Notes under the pieces: model-generated
The model's input: the letters and a program-made list of their open reading frames with translations, nothing else
Databases searched by the model: none
Told to the model about the DNA's origin: nothing
Shown here: in pieces, positions 1-8,106 of the stretch
Numbering within the stretch: position 1 is the stretch's first letter
Layout: each line of letters opens with the position of its first letter
Origin: Gemmatimonadota bacterium
GTDB lineage: Bacteria > Gemmatimonadota > Gemmatimonadetes > Gemmatimonadales > Gemmatimonadaceae
Assembly (NCBI GenBank): GCA_003155795.1
Contig: PMEM01000060.1
Coordinates: 79,066-132,944, forward strand
Direction: 5' to 3'
DNA: 53,879 nt
Translations under genes and position numbers: made by a program

Positions 1-180
1 CCGAGCATCGTGCAAGGTGAACGAGTAGCTCAGACCGTGTGGTTTGGCGTCCGACGCTTGCGCCCGTTTAATCTCGAACTTCAGGTGATATCCCTCAGGC
101 AGGTACTCGATCCGTCCGTCGTAGTCGAGTAGCAGCTCGAGACCGTAATCAATGGCAGGCGGGCGTTTAGGTTGCGGCAT
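1..180 (-). CDS. TumE-like toxin (DUF6516), N-terminal part, cut by window edge
   Basis: Sixty codons are visible from an ATG at 180, running off the left edge. The peptide starts MPQPKRPPAIDYGLELLLDY and ends with a stretch reading HLKFEIKRA, PHGLSYSFTLHDAR. The pattern 'KFE.R...PHG..YS.TLHD' is what I remember of the TumE/DUF6516 toxin family, small proteins found in type II toxin-antitoxin pairs. There is no Shine-Dalgarno; a TAGGAT hexamer ends 5 nt before the ATG and a perfect palindrome lies just upstream, which fits an autoregulated leaderless operon. The partner antitoxin is not obvious on this side and would lie beyond the edge. Family call is from memory of the motif, not a search. 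Confidence 0.55.
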   Translation of the reverse strand, partial: MPQPKRPPAIDYGLELLLDYDGRIEYLPEGYHLKFEIKRAQASDAKPHGLSYSFTLHDAR

Positions 181-185
181 AAGCT

Positions 186-191
186 ATCCTA
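186..191 (-). promoter_or_regulatory. -10-like hexamer for the TumE-like gene
   Basis: On the minus strand TAGGAT ends 5 nt before the ATG at 180. No ribosome binding site fits between, so transcript and start codon probably coincide. Confidence 0.35.
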
Positions 192-204
192 TCATGACAT
201 GATA
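190..204. promoter_or_regulatory. Palindromic operator upstream of TumE-like gene
   Basis: TATCATGACATGATA is a perfect inverted repeat with 7-bp arms around one base. It overlaps the expected promoter of the minus-strand toxin gene, the usual place for a toxin-antitoxin autoregulatory operator. Confidence 0.5.
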
Positions 205-369
205 AGATATATAGGTGACCATGTACCCGTCAAGTGGCTCCGGTGCGATCACTCAGCTATTGCGTTGTACGTGCCAGCAACGTACAGCGCCATCGGCGCA
301 GGTGTCGGCCACGTCGGCACCCGCGCATCAGTCCACGGTCGATTCAGTCGCCGGGGGATCGCACTCGCA

Positions 370-666
370 ATGGCGAGCTCGGAGGTACGCGCGAGGGTGC
401 TCGAAGACTTCAGAGATAGCCCGTTCCCCAAACACGCGCTTGAGTTGGGCAGCTATCTGAACGGAGCGAAGGGCGGCATTGTTGCGCGGGACGCGGCGCG
501 AGCGCTCGGCACGAGTCAGCCTGCGTTTCTCAAGCTGGTTGGCGCGCTTCCGTCTATGGGCTTCAAGATGGAACGAGCCCTCGACCGCGTTCAGTGGGCT
601 GGAACGGCGAATGTTGTGGTATATGGCGCGATCAAAGGCGGCCCATTTGAACATGCGTTCTTATAG
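370..666 (+). CDS. Hypothetical small protein, possible helix-turn-helix
   Basis: An open frame of 98 codons from an internal ATG; the frame itself is open further upstream to about 172, but that part overlaps the toxin promoter and reads poorly. Residues about 34-60 (IVARDAARALGTSQPAFLKL) have the spacing of a helix-turn-helix. It could be a regulator of, or a decayed relic beside, the divergent toxin gene. I recognise no family and codon bias is only moderately convincing, so it may not be a gene. Confidence 0.25.
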   Translation: MASSEVRARVLEDFRDSPFPKHALELGSYLNGAKGGIVARDAARALGTSQPAFLKLVGALPSMGFKMERALDRVQWAGTANVVVYGAIKGGPFEHAFL

Positions 667-931
667 GCAGCGAACCCAAAACGCGGCGATACTACCGCTG
701 TTCGTAAGAGACGCGTTCTTACGCGTTACGGTCAAACGACCTGTGGCTCGGCTAAGGAACTGCAAAGCGAGGAGAATTTCGTGGTCGGACGAGTTGACAT
801 GCAAAATCGTCTAGGCTCAGTCTAGTCATCCTTTCCGCACCTTATTGCCGCAGTAGGATCCAGGATATGGGTGAAGGCGTGCTAAGCGCGCGCCATCTGT
901 CATAGGAGACTGGTCACGCTTTCCGCATTTC

Positions 932-1324
932 TTGGTCACTCTTCCGTCGTTCCCTCATGGCGAGCTGATCGGACGATACAAGGAGACGCGCAGGCGAGAC
1001 GCGCAGGCGGCACGCGCGCTCGCTCTCGGCGGTGACGTCGGATCGGTCACGTGTATCGCGAATGATTTTGGATATGGCGCACTGTATGAGCGACAGTTGG
1101 AAGGACTCGTCGCGATGGGCGACGCGGCGGTCGGGCTCACGACCAGCGGCGCATCGGAGAACGTCGCGCGCGGCATCGCGTTGACGGGATCGAAGGGCCT
1201 GGTTGGCGAGCCGGCGGATTACGTGGTCGCTGTTCCGAGCGACGTGACGGCGCACATTCAGGAGGTACACCTGATGTTGATCCACGCTTGGTGCGCGGAA
1301 AGAGATGTCGCATTTGTTGCGTGA
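932..1324 (+). pseudogene. Degenerate phosphoheptose isomerase (GmhA/SIS) remnant
   Basis: The translation holds recognisable pieces of the sedoheptulose-7-phosphate isomerase SIS domain: IANDFGY..LYERQLEGL, then GLTTSGASENVARG (the phosphosugar-binding STSG.S.NV loop), then VPSDVTAHIQEVHLMLIHAWC. Against the usual ~190-residue GmhA it lacks the N-terminal helices, and the segment between NVARG and ALTG is about ten residues too short, with a further loss near the GG.L turn. A TTG is the only possible start. GmhA makes heptose for LPS cores. The internal losses near the active site argue for a decaying copy rather than a working enzyme. Confidence 0.65.
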
Positions 1325-1326
1325 TG

Positions 1327-1362
1327 ACGAAGGGCAACTCTCGTACGAGACTTGCCCTTCGT
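1327..1362. terminator. Bidirectional hairpin between convergent genes
   Basis: An 11-bp perfect stem (ACGAAGGGCAA / TTGCCCTTCGT) with a 14-nt loop that itself contains the palindrome CTCGTACGAG. It lies between the GmhA remnant and the convergent PEP-CTERM gene. No long T-tract follows, so it may be a stem-loop end rather than a classic terminator. Confidence 0.5.
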
Positions 1363-1389
1363 GTATAAGGTGCTACGCCGTTCGGATCG

Positions 1390-1920
1390 CTATTTTCTCT
1401 TCCGCCGGCTCATCGGAACGAGTCCAATGAGACCGGTCCCGAGCAACGCGATCGAGCTCGGCTCCGGCGTGGTGACAACCGACTCGCGCACAAGCCACGT
1501 TTCAGCGTAGCCGTCAGTGGATCCATTGCTCGGGCCCGATGCGACGGGACCGCCGTCGCCCTCGTAGTCACAGCTGGAATACAGGAGATCGAACCAGCCC
1601 GAGGCGCAGGCATATTTCAGGTCTCCCGCGGCGGCATTCCCGTCCGCGCGAAGAAAATCCGTCTCCGACGGCCGGTCGGCCCACTCCGCCGCGGTGGCGA
1701 AGCTCCAGCCTCCGCCTCCGCCCGCGAGGTTGATACTGCTGCAGCTGCTAGGGCCGACGTTGCACGGGCTCGCCCAAGCCCAGTCCAGCCCGTGAAAGAT
1801 GATGTAGGCGTTGCTTGCGACTGGGCCGCTGTTCGCCTGCGCGCCCGCAGGCGCGGAAAGCGCCGCAATCGCGATTGCGGCAGCCACCGTAAGTTGTAGT
1901 CGAAGTCCAAACGTTCGCAT
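1390..1920 (-). CDS. PEP-CTERM sorting-domain exported protein
   Basis: A 176-residue exported protein. The N-terminus is a signal peptide (MRTFGLRLQLTVAAAIAIAA followed by an A-x-A site near residue 28). The C-terminus is a textbook PEP-CTERM tripartite signal: TPEPSS, a hydrophobic span IALLGTGLIGLVP, then SRRKRK. Such proteins are cut and anchored by an exosortase, often in exopolysaccharide-producing bacteria; no exosortase is in this window. The middle is Gly/Ser/Asp-rich with four cysteines and no family I know. Start choice: the ATG at 1920 has GGAGA six bases upstream, whereas the in-frame ATG at 1926 would touch the GGAGA directly. Confidence 0.85.
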   Translation of the reverse strand: MRTFGLRLQLTVAAAIAIAALSAPAGAQANSGPVASNAYIIFHGLDWAWASPCNVGPSSCSSINLAGGGGGWSFATAAEWADRPSETDFLRADGNAAAGDLKYACASGWFDLLYSSCDYEGDGGPVASGPSNGSTDGYAETWLVRESVVTTPEPSSIALLGTGLIGLVPMSRRKRK

Positions 1921-2300
1921 GTGCATTCTCCAGCCGAGGATGAGATGAACCTGACACCGCGTGTACCACTGCCCATCGGGCGATCCAATGCGCCAGCCAG
2001 TTGAGCGGTGCTGTCAGTAGGCCGGATGGTGCAGGCGCGAGGCCAGATAGGCCAAGGTGTCCATCCTGAGTATCAAGGTATCAAGCCCTTGACGTACAAC
2101 GAGTTAGCGCATCGATTTGACATTGCTGGAACACCTCATGCCGTCGGCTCAAGCGGTTCGACGGAGCGGCCGAGGGATTGTGTACACACTCGTCCGCGCT
2201 GGGTGTTGCGCTGTCGCAACAGTACTGTGGATGTCGACGCCACGCCGAGTGGCATGCTATCTTCGCCTTAAATCAGCGCATCTCACTCCACGGGCGCCAC
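1921..2300. other. Intergenic region, upstream of BTAD protein
   Basis: No gene is supported. A short plus-strand stretch near 2080-2130 reads LTYNELAHRFDIAG, like the first helix of small HTH proteins seen on mobile elements, but it is isolated and followed by non-coding-like sequence. The 5' control region of the BTAD gene must lie here. Confidence 0.5.
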
Positions 2301-5276
2301 TTGACACGTCTGATCACGCTGGGCCAGCTCGCGCTTATTGACTTGTCCGGGAATGGGCAATCTCTCCTCGGGCACAAGCGCAAGCTGGTGCTGCTATCCG
2401 TTCTCGCGCTGGCGGACGGTCCGGTGAGCCGCGATGTCTTGATGGAGATGTTCTGGGCCGAAGACAAAGACCAGCGCGCCCGGCGGCACTCGCTCAGCAA
2501 TGCACTGTCATTCCTGCGCGGTATCCTCGGCCCGGGCGCGATCACGACATATCGGGCTGAAGTTCTGCTCGTTCCCGGCAGGCTCGATGTCGATGCCGTC
2601 GATCTGTTGGCCGCGGCACGTGCGCGCGACTTCGCGCATGTGATCGACCTATATCGTGGCTCCTTTCTCGATGGCGTATCCGTAAGCGGATCGCCTTCGT
2701 TTGACATCTGGGCTGCCGGATTGCGCGATACCATACGGCATACGACATCCCGCGCGGCTGCCGTGCTGTGTCTCGCGTCCGCTAACAGGCGCGAGTGGGA
2801 CACGTGCGCGACGGCCGCGAAGAAGTGGCTGGAAGTGGAGCCGGATGCGCCTGAGCCCGCGCTGCACCTGCTCAACTCTGTTCGTGCTGCTGGAACACCG
2901 GCCGCACGGCTGGCTGCTCTCACCGAATACGACCGCATAGTGGACCGACTCGCGCGTGACCACGGCCGCGCACCCGACCCGCAGGTAACCGAGCTCGCGC
3001 ACCGAATCCAGGCGAAGGCTGCGTCTGAGCGTGTGATCCGGGCAGGGAACGAGCAGGGGGAGACTCAAGCCGAGACGCCGAAACCCGTGATTTCTGCTAA
3101 AGTTGCGCAGGCATCCCTTGTTCCCGCGATTGATTCGGCGTCGGCGGAGGCGCGGGATCTAGCGTCAGCGGCGGTGAGCGGTTCCGCGTCGGGTAATCTA
3201 GCACCAGGTCATAGTAGTCGCGTGCGCCGGCGTATCGTCATCAGCGCGGCCGGTGCCATTGCACTCGTCATTGTCGGCATTGCCGCGTGGACATGGCTGC
3301 CCACGCGCTCAGCGATAACGCGGCCAGTGATCGCCATCACGGACATCGCCAGCACCACTGGAGATACGGCGTCGATCTGGCTGCAACGCGGGTTGCAGCA
3401 GATGCTCGCGACGGATATCGCTCGCAGCTCCGACGTGGATGTCATCGAGCCGAGTCACCTCCGGGACGTGCGCACGAGTGGAAACATTCCAGCCGCCGGC
3501 ACCATCTCCGAATCGAGAGCTATTGACCTGGCGCACCGGGTAGGCGCAACGCTCCTGGTACGTGGCAATTTCACGCCGGGCGCCGGCACATATACACTCG
3601 GGCTGACCGTCCGCGACCTCAGAACCGGGGCAGTTGTGAGCTCGTTCAACGTTGTCGCATCGGATCCGATCAGCCTTTCCGATCGTGCCGCATCGAAGCT
3701 GTTGGAAGCAATGACCGCAAACAGCGATGTGCGCGCGCGATTTGCGGATGTGGAGACGTCGAGCTCGGCTGCCTATCAGCACTTCATCCGGAGCGAGCAG
3801 GCCCATGCGGAAGGACGTTTTGCAGAAGGCGCGCGAGAACTCGACGCAGCCATCGCACTCGATTCCGGGTTCGGGAGTGCGCTATTGGCCCGCCTCGATA
3901 TCGCGATACCGGCCGGTGATTCCGCCACCATGGCGCGGCTGCGCGGAGTGATCGCTCGGGCACGGTTCACGGAGTGGGACCTACTTGCACAGACACTCGA
4001 TTCAGCGATGCATAACGGCGAGCGTGCGCGCGCCGAGCGACTCGGACGGCTACTTGTCGCACGTTATCCGCATGACCCGCGCGCTTACGAGGCGTTGGGA
4101 AACTTGTACGCGCTCCACGGCAATGTGCCACAGGCGCGCTCGATCTTTCGGCGGGAGTTAGCACTCGACTCGCTTGGCGACGATGCCGCGCGCGGCCCGT
4201 GCGTTCCCTGCACTGCCTATCACGATCTCGCATGGCTCGATTTACTATGGGGCCAGTTGCCAGAGGCCGAATGGACGGCCAGGCGATGGCTACGCCTGCA
4301 GCCCGACTTACCAGCTGCATGGTCAACACTCGCCGCGGCACTTGCCTTTTCGGGGAAGTACAGCAGCGCAATTGATGCACAGCATCGCGCGGAGTCATTG
4401 AGCGGTACCGATTCCGTATATACCGGCGCCGTTGCCCGCCTGCTCATTGAGGCGCGCCGGTTCGATGATGCTGATTCGCTGATTCGTACATCGATGCATG
4501 AGGATAACGCGCGCGGAGCACCACATAACGAAGCGGAACTCGATGCACTGGCACTCCTGCAGCGTGAGCGTGGTGAGCTTCGCGCTTCGATCCAAACGCT
4601 CGGAGCTATACACAATACCACATCGCTGTTCGAGCGAATCGATGCACTCGGCCGGCTTGGTGACTACACCGCGGCTGCACGTCTTTTCGATACCGACATC
4701 CGCCGTTTGGACGTGGCATCTCAGCTACGGCCGTTACCGTCAGTGCCGCTAAGTCACGGTTTTCTGGCCGGCGACAAGGCGCGGGCATTCTGCTGGGGTC
4801 GCGCACTCAAGGCCGCGGCTATGGCCGGAGGTGGTGACACGCTGCAACTGCGTGCACTTTCCGATTCAATTCGCGACGTCAGTGTACGCAGCTATTACGG
4901 GCGCGACTGGCGACTGCATCACCACGTCCTTGGCCGAATCGCGATGCTGGGCAAGCGATACACGGAAGCGGAACGCGAATTCACCGCGGCCCAATGGGAA
5001 GTATCAGGCTGGACAGCAAACCTCGCGTGGCTTGCGCGCGCCGAACTCGCGCAGAACCATCCGCGCGACGCCGTGACAACTCTACGCAGAGCCTACCAAG
5101 GCGGAATCGATGGGATGGGTCGATACGAGCCGCGCAGCGAGCTGGATTATCTCATGGCGATCTCGTTCCGTGCAGCCGGCCAACCGGACAGCGCTGCCGT
5201 TTACGCGGCGTACACTCGTACCGCATGGAGCCACGCTGATCCGGAAGTGCACAGGCTTCTGGCGGCGCTACCGTGA
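2301..5276 (+). CDS. BTAD/winged-helix signalling protein with TM segment and TPR repeats
   Basis: About 991 residues from a TTG at 2301 (LTRLITLGQLALIDLSGNGQ). Residues ~1-95 form an OmpR-like winged helix, ~100-250 a bacterial transcriptional activator (BTAD) domain with TPR-like helices, ~310-330 a transmembrane segment (IVISAAGAIALVIVGIAAWT), ~345-470 a FlgO/TolB-like periplasmic-type domain (IWLQRGLQQMLATDIARSSD), and the rest a long TPR array. This architecture is common in Gemmatimonadota and Acidobacteriota, where a DNA-binding N-terminus is tethered to the membrane, as in ToxR/CadC. The frame is open from 2178, but the upstream residues (MCTHSSALGVAL...) do not look like protein. Target genes and ligand are unknown. 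Confidence 0.8.
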   Translation: MTRLITLGQLALIDLSGNGQSLLGHKRKLVLLSVLALADGPVSRDVLMEMFWAEDKDQRARRHSLSNALSFLRGILGPGAITTYRAEVLLVPGRLDVDAVDLLAAARARDFAHVIDLYRGSFLDGVSVSGSPSFDIWAAGLRDTIRHTTSRAAAVLCLASANRREWDTCATAAKKWLEVEPDAPEPALHLLNSVRAAGTPAARLAALTEYDRIVDRLARDHGRAPDPQVTELAHRIQAKAASERVIRAGNEQGETQAETPKPVISAKVAQASLVPAIDSASAEARDLASAAVSGSASGNLAPGHSSRVRRRIVISAAGAIALVIVGIAAWTWLPTRSAITRPVIAITDIASTTGDTASIWLQRGLQQMLATDIARSSDVDVIEPSHLRDVRTSGNIPAAGTISESRAIDLAHRVGATLLVRGNFTPGAGTYTLGLTVRDLRTGAVVSSFNVVASDPISLSDRAASKLLEAMTANSDVRARFADVETSSSAAYQHFIRSEQAHAEGRFAEGARELDAAIALDSGFGSALLARLDIAIPAGDSATMARLRGVIARARFTEWDLLAQTLDSAMHNGERARAERLGRLLVARYPHDPRAYEALGNLYALHGNVPQARSIFRRELALDSLGDDAARGPCVPCTAYHDLAWLDLLWGQLPEAEWTARRWLRLQPDLPAAWSTLAAALAFSGKYSSAIDAQHRAESLSGTDSVYTGAVARLLIEARRFDDADSLIRTSMHEDNARGAPHNEAELDALALLQRERGELRASIQTLGAIHNTTSLFERIDALGRLGDYTAAARLFDTDIRRLDVASQLRPLPSVPLSHGFLAGDKARAFCWGRALKAAAMAGGGDTLQLRALSDSIRDVSVRSYYGRDWRLHHHVLGRIAMLGKRYTEAEREFTAAQWEVSGWTANLAWLARAELAQNHPRDAVTTLRRAYQGGIDGMGRYEPRSELDYLMAISFRAAGQPDSAAVYAAYTRTAWSHADPEVHRLLAALP

Positions 5277-5918
5277 CGTACAGCACCTTTCGATGCCGTC
5301 TACATGGATTGTGCATCTAAACGCAACCGGAGACCGCTCTAGGATTTAGCAGGGAATAACTTACCAATCATACCGGCCTTGGCATGAGCGTGTAGTTTCA
5401 CGCTGGACAGACCGCATGCGGTGTGAGGCCGAGCCGCCTCATCTCCTCATCAGAGACTCGCTCGCCCGTTTCGTTGCCGCCGCGCTTGACGGAAGCCGTA
5501 ACGCGCAGCCCGGCGACGATGACTGTGCCTTTCCATACACGTTAGCGGCGCTGTTCGAGCCGCCAGCGTCTGCGAGGATCAAGAGCCGTGTAGCAACAGG
5601 GAAAGGCGCGCGTCGGGTCGTAGGATGGCTGGACAGCGGCATTCGGTATGGCAGGAAGAGAGGCGACAATGTAGCTCCGCGCGGGGCGATGGGAACACTT
5701 CGAACAGATTGCGACACGGCTGGGAGAGAATTCCCGTCACCACCGGCAACTGGACGGCGCATGCGTCGGAATTGAGTGCCTCGCGGCGACGTCGCCTGAT
5801 CTTGCGGTGCGGCAGGACACCGGGACAATAGGCGACCCGGCGTACGGCGCTACGTTCTCGAAGTGCGGTTTCTCATCTCGGCGCGACCGCTCACGTACGG
5901 CCCACCACTGGAGGTGTA
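5277..5918. other. 642-bp stretch without a supported gene
   Basis: Several overlapping open frames exist on both strands but none has a start signal or family resemblance. The plus frame around 5690-5830 (HFEQIATRLGENSRHH) reads somewhat protein-like and then runs out of frame, so a decayed gene is possible. The last 20 bases contain the ribosome binding site of the next gene. Confidence 0.4.
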
Positions 5919-6290
5919 ATGTACTTGACAAGAATCACTGCGATTGCCGGTGCCGTGATTGTCCTGCTAGTAATGCCCGGAGTTTGCCGGGCACAACGCG
6001 CGCAGGTTGTTGGCGTCACTCGGCGCGTAGCGCCAATCTCCATGCCGCGGGCACTCCGCGTAACACCGACGGTTGTCGTCGGAAGCGACACCACGCAAGC
6101 GACTGCATCCGACACCCCGCACTGGGTGGGCGCTACCATCGGAGCCGCTCTGGGTGGCTTCCTCGGCTACAAGTGGTACGGGGGGCTTTGCAAGGGCGAA
6201 AACGGATGCAGTGGACGGCCTGGCGCGGTCGGCGGGGTGGTGATCGGAGGGATAGTCGGATACCTGCTGGGGGATGTTTTCGAACACTGA
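5919..6290 (+). CDS. Small exported glycine-zipper-type membrane protein
   Basis: 123 residues. A signal peptide (MYLTRITAIAGAVIVLLVMP, cut after GVCRA) is followed by a polar linker, then two Gly/Ala-rich segments, WVGATIGAALGGFLGYKWYG and GAVGGVVIGGIVGYLLGDVF, with GxxxG spacing typical of glycine-zipper domains in outer-membrane or periplasmic stress proteins. Two cysteines (LCKGENGC) between the zippers could form a disulphide. A strong ribosome binding site, TGGAGGTG, precedes the ATG. Function unknown; probably membrane-associated. The next gene also encodes a small membrane protein but is 328 bp away. Confidence 0.75.
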   Translation: MYLTRITAIAGAVIVLLVMPGVCRAQRAQVVGVTRRVAPISMPRALRVTPTVVVGSDTTQATASDTPHWVGATIGAALGGFLGYKWYGGLCKGENGCSGRPGAVGGVVIGGIVGYLLGDVFEH

Positions 6291-6618
6291 CGATACTCAT
6301 CCTCGACGGCCGTACAGGTGCGCCGCGCGGCAAGGTATTCGGTAAGGCCTTCACCATATTTCCGGCGGCCCGACCAGGCACCGACGCCGCGCTCGAGACC
6401 TACGCGCACGAGAGCGCTACGACAGGCGAGCTGGACAATGGGCGCTTCGCGCGCACACGGTATCGTATTGTGTCCCGACGCCCCCTTAACTCAGGTGCTG
6501 TGGACTCTCTATTCACCGACTGGAACCGGATGTCCAGCATTCCATTTACTGTCCACGCTGTTAGGGCTTCGGCGTTATGTGGCACGAACAGCACGTGCCA
6601 CGCCGACGCGCGACGTAA
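6291..6618. other. 328-bp stretch without a supported gene
   Basis: One plus-strand frame stays open through most of it, as a continuation of a frame that crosses the preceding gene, but has no start signal of its own and no recognisable motif. I see no hairpin or repeat of note. Confidence 0.4.
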
Positions 6619-7011
6619 GTGAGTCTCTATCCTCACCCGATTCCCGCGCAGGAAGTGATCGGCGCTGTCACCGCATTCGGCATCGGCATTCCGGTAGGTC
6701 TCGGCATGCACTGGGCACTTGCACCACTCGAGAAGCGCGGTTTGTTAGCCACACTTCTCACTCGATGGCTGTCGTGGTATGTCGCGGTCGTGAGCGGGAT
6801 GATTGCATTAGTCAGGATCGCTGGCCCGTATGTGCTGGCGGGGCCCATGCGAGGCGGCGGCTACGACGATGAGCCGATAACGCGTAGCGAGTTGCTGTGG
6901 ATGCCCGCTGTATTGGCATTGGGCTACACACTCATGTCCATGTGGCAGGATCGCTCTAGGCGGATCCGACAAGCGCGCCGTGGAAGCGACGAAAGCACGG
7001 TGGAGAAATGA
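6619..7011 (+). CDS. Hypothetical inner-membrane protein, three TM segments
   Basis: 130 residues from a GTG at 6619. Three hydrophobic spans are visible: about 12-33 (VIGAVTAFGIGIPVGLGMHW), 51-75 (WYVAVVSGMIALVRIAGPYV) and 94-111 (LWMPAVLALGYTLMSMW). The C-terminus is strongly basic (RSRRIRQARRG) and would sit in the cytoplasm. No family recognised. No clear Shine-Dalgarno precedes the start, so the exact start is uncertain; the membrane spans and codon usage make it a likely real gene. Confidence 0.65.
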   Translation: MSLYPHPIPAQEVIGAVTAFGIGIPVGLGMHWALAPLEKRGLLATLLTRWLSWYVAVVSGMIALVRIAGPYVLAGPMRGGGYDDEPITRSELLWMPAVLALGYTLMSMWQDRSRRIRQARRGSDESTVEK

Positions 7012-7141
7012 TTCCGCGTATGGTATGACCCACCAAGGAACCACGCGAAGATTATCTCTAGTTGAAGTAAAGCCCTAGCCGCTGTGCGAGAGGAATTGAA
7101 GAAGCTGAAGTAGAGTTTCGGGCGTTTTTGGGGCGTCAACA

Positions 7142-7170
7142 CAAAAGCCACCTTTCTCGGGTGGCTTTTG
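7142..7170 (-). terminator. Rho-independent terminator, downstream of tRNA-Phe
   Basis: An 11-bp perfect stem (CAAAAGCCACC / GGTGGCTTTTG) with a 7-nt loop. T-rich sequence follows on both strands, so it can end the minus-strand tRNA transcript and any plus-strand read-through from the membrane-protein gene. Confidence 0.8.
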
Positions 7171-7209
7171 TTATTTCCTAAGTTGTTATTCGATAATGCC
7201 TTACCTCAG

Positions 7210-7282
<73 letters not shown>

Positions 7283-7436
7283 AAACCATTGTCCCACAAC
7301 CACTTACCGCAATCATCAGCGTTCCGGCGAGCCATCCCGCCCACGCTTCCCGGTAAGCCCTGAAAATCTAATGGCGCCCGCTTCCCAACGGTACCGGGAC
7401 GAACGGCCCCGCCCGAGCAGGCTCATCCGTGCAGGC

Positions 7437-7964
7437 TCATCCCTTCTGCCGCTCCCGCATGCGCCGCATCTTGTTCCGCGCCCCGCATACATCCATCGAG
7501 CACCACGTCTTCGTTCCATTCTTCGTCGTATCATAGAACGAAGCCCTGCAGCTCTGATCCTGGCACAGCTTGAACCTCGCCCACTCCCCCTTCGACATCG
7601 CGTCCAGGGCCATGATCAGTATGCTGGCGATCGGTGCGTTGCGCCCGGTTACTGCGCTCGCCCTCAGCCTCAAATCCCCAGATGGCTCGACCAGTGGATG
7701 GACGCCGAACGATTCGATCAGCTCGTTCAGCAAGCGCGCGGGCGCGTCGTCGGCGCGCTCGCCGTTGTTCATCGCTTCCAGCGAGCGCAGTGCTTCTCTG
7801 AGCGCCATCGCCCGATCGAAGATCTCTCGCGTCGACGTTGCAGTGCGCGCGAGCCCATGCTCCTCGGTCCACTCCAGCCAGTCCTCCACGCCGGCGAACT
7901 CACGCCACAGAAACGATTCCAGCACGTAGTGCTGACCGGGCGTTCCCGGCCGATGTTCGGGCAT
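7437..7964 (-). CDS. CGNR zinc-finger / ABATE-domain transcriptional regulator
   Basis: 175 residues. The C-terminus carries the CGNR-type zinc finger: C-x4-C in CQDQSC, then FYDTTKNGTKTWCSMDVCGA with the last pair C-x4-C, followed by basic RNKMRRMRERQK. The signature reads CGAR rather than CGNR, a minor change. The helical N-terminal part matches the ABATE ('stress-induced') region that precedes this finger in family members, which are predicted DNA-binding regulators. A strong ribosome binding site (GGGGAGG, six bases before ATG) fixes the start. It is divergent from a DMT exporter with a perfect palindrome between them, so it probably controls that exporter and itself. Confidence 0.85.
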   Translation of the reverse strand: MPEHRPGTPGQHYVLESFLWREFAGVEDWLEWTEEHGLARTATSTREIFDRAMALREALRSLEAMNNGERADDAPARLLNELIESFGVHPLVEPSGDLRLRASAVTGRNAPIASILIMALDAMSKGEWARFKLCQDQSCRASFYDTTKNGTKTWCSMDVCGARNKMRRMRERQKG

Positions 7965-7988
7965 TCAGCGCCTCCCCGATCTCACGGA

Positions 7989-8038
7989 TTGACTTTGGGT
8001 ACAGGTCGCGTTACCATCTAACGTGTCTTGATGGTAAC
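7989..8038 (+). promoter_or_regulatory. Promoter with palindromic operator between CGNR regulator and DMT exporter
   Basis: TTGACT (7989-7994), a 17-bp spacer and TACCAT (8012-8017) form a sigma-70-like promoter pointing to the exporter. A perfect 9-bp inverted repeat, GTTACCATC (8010-8018) and GATGGTAAC (8030-8038), covers the -10 and the start of the transcript. Binding there would block transcription, so this is a likely operator of the adjacent regulator. Confidence 0.6.
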
Positions 8039-8106
8039 ATTCTGGAGTTGATCTGACAAGCACTACATCTCAAGCCGAGTCGGCCGCCACACAACGCAAG
8101 GCACGC

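Noticed and set aside
328..654. Minus-strand frame of 108 codons as antitoxin partner of the TumE-like gene
   Set aside because: Sequence is Arg-rich shadow of the plus frame with no HTH pattern or start signal.
2080..2130. Fragment LTYNELAHRFDIAG, like the first helix of mobile-element HTH proteins
   Set aside because: Too short, with no continuing frame or start; chance resemblance cannot be excluded.
5807..6622. Long plus-strand open frame crossing the glycine-zipper gene
   Set aside because: Overlaps a gene with a good ribosome binding site and signal peptide in another frame; residues do not look like protein.
7075..7113. C-terminal-like peptide AAVREELKKLK next to tRNA-Phe, possible integrase remnant
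   Set aside because: Only about 15 codons and no integrase motif; no direct repeat of the tRNA end was seen.
7417..7442. Direct repeat GCAGGCTCATCC twice at the end of the CGNR gene
   Set aside because: Only 12 bp; probably slippage at the stop codon, with no further copies noticed.
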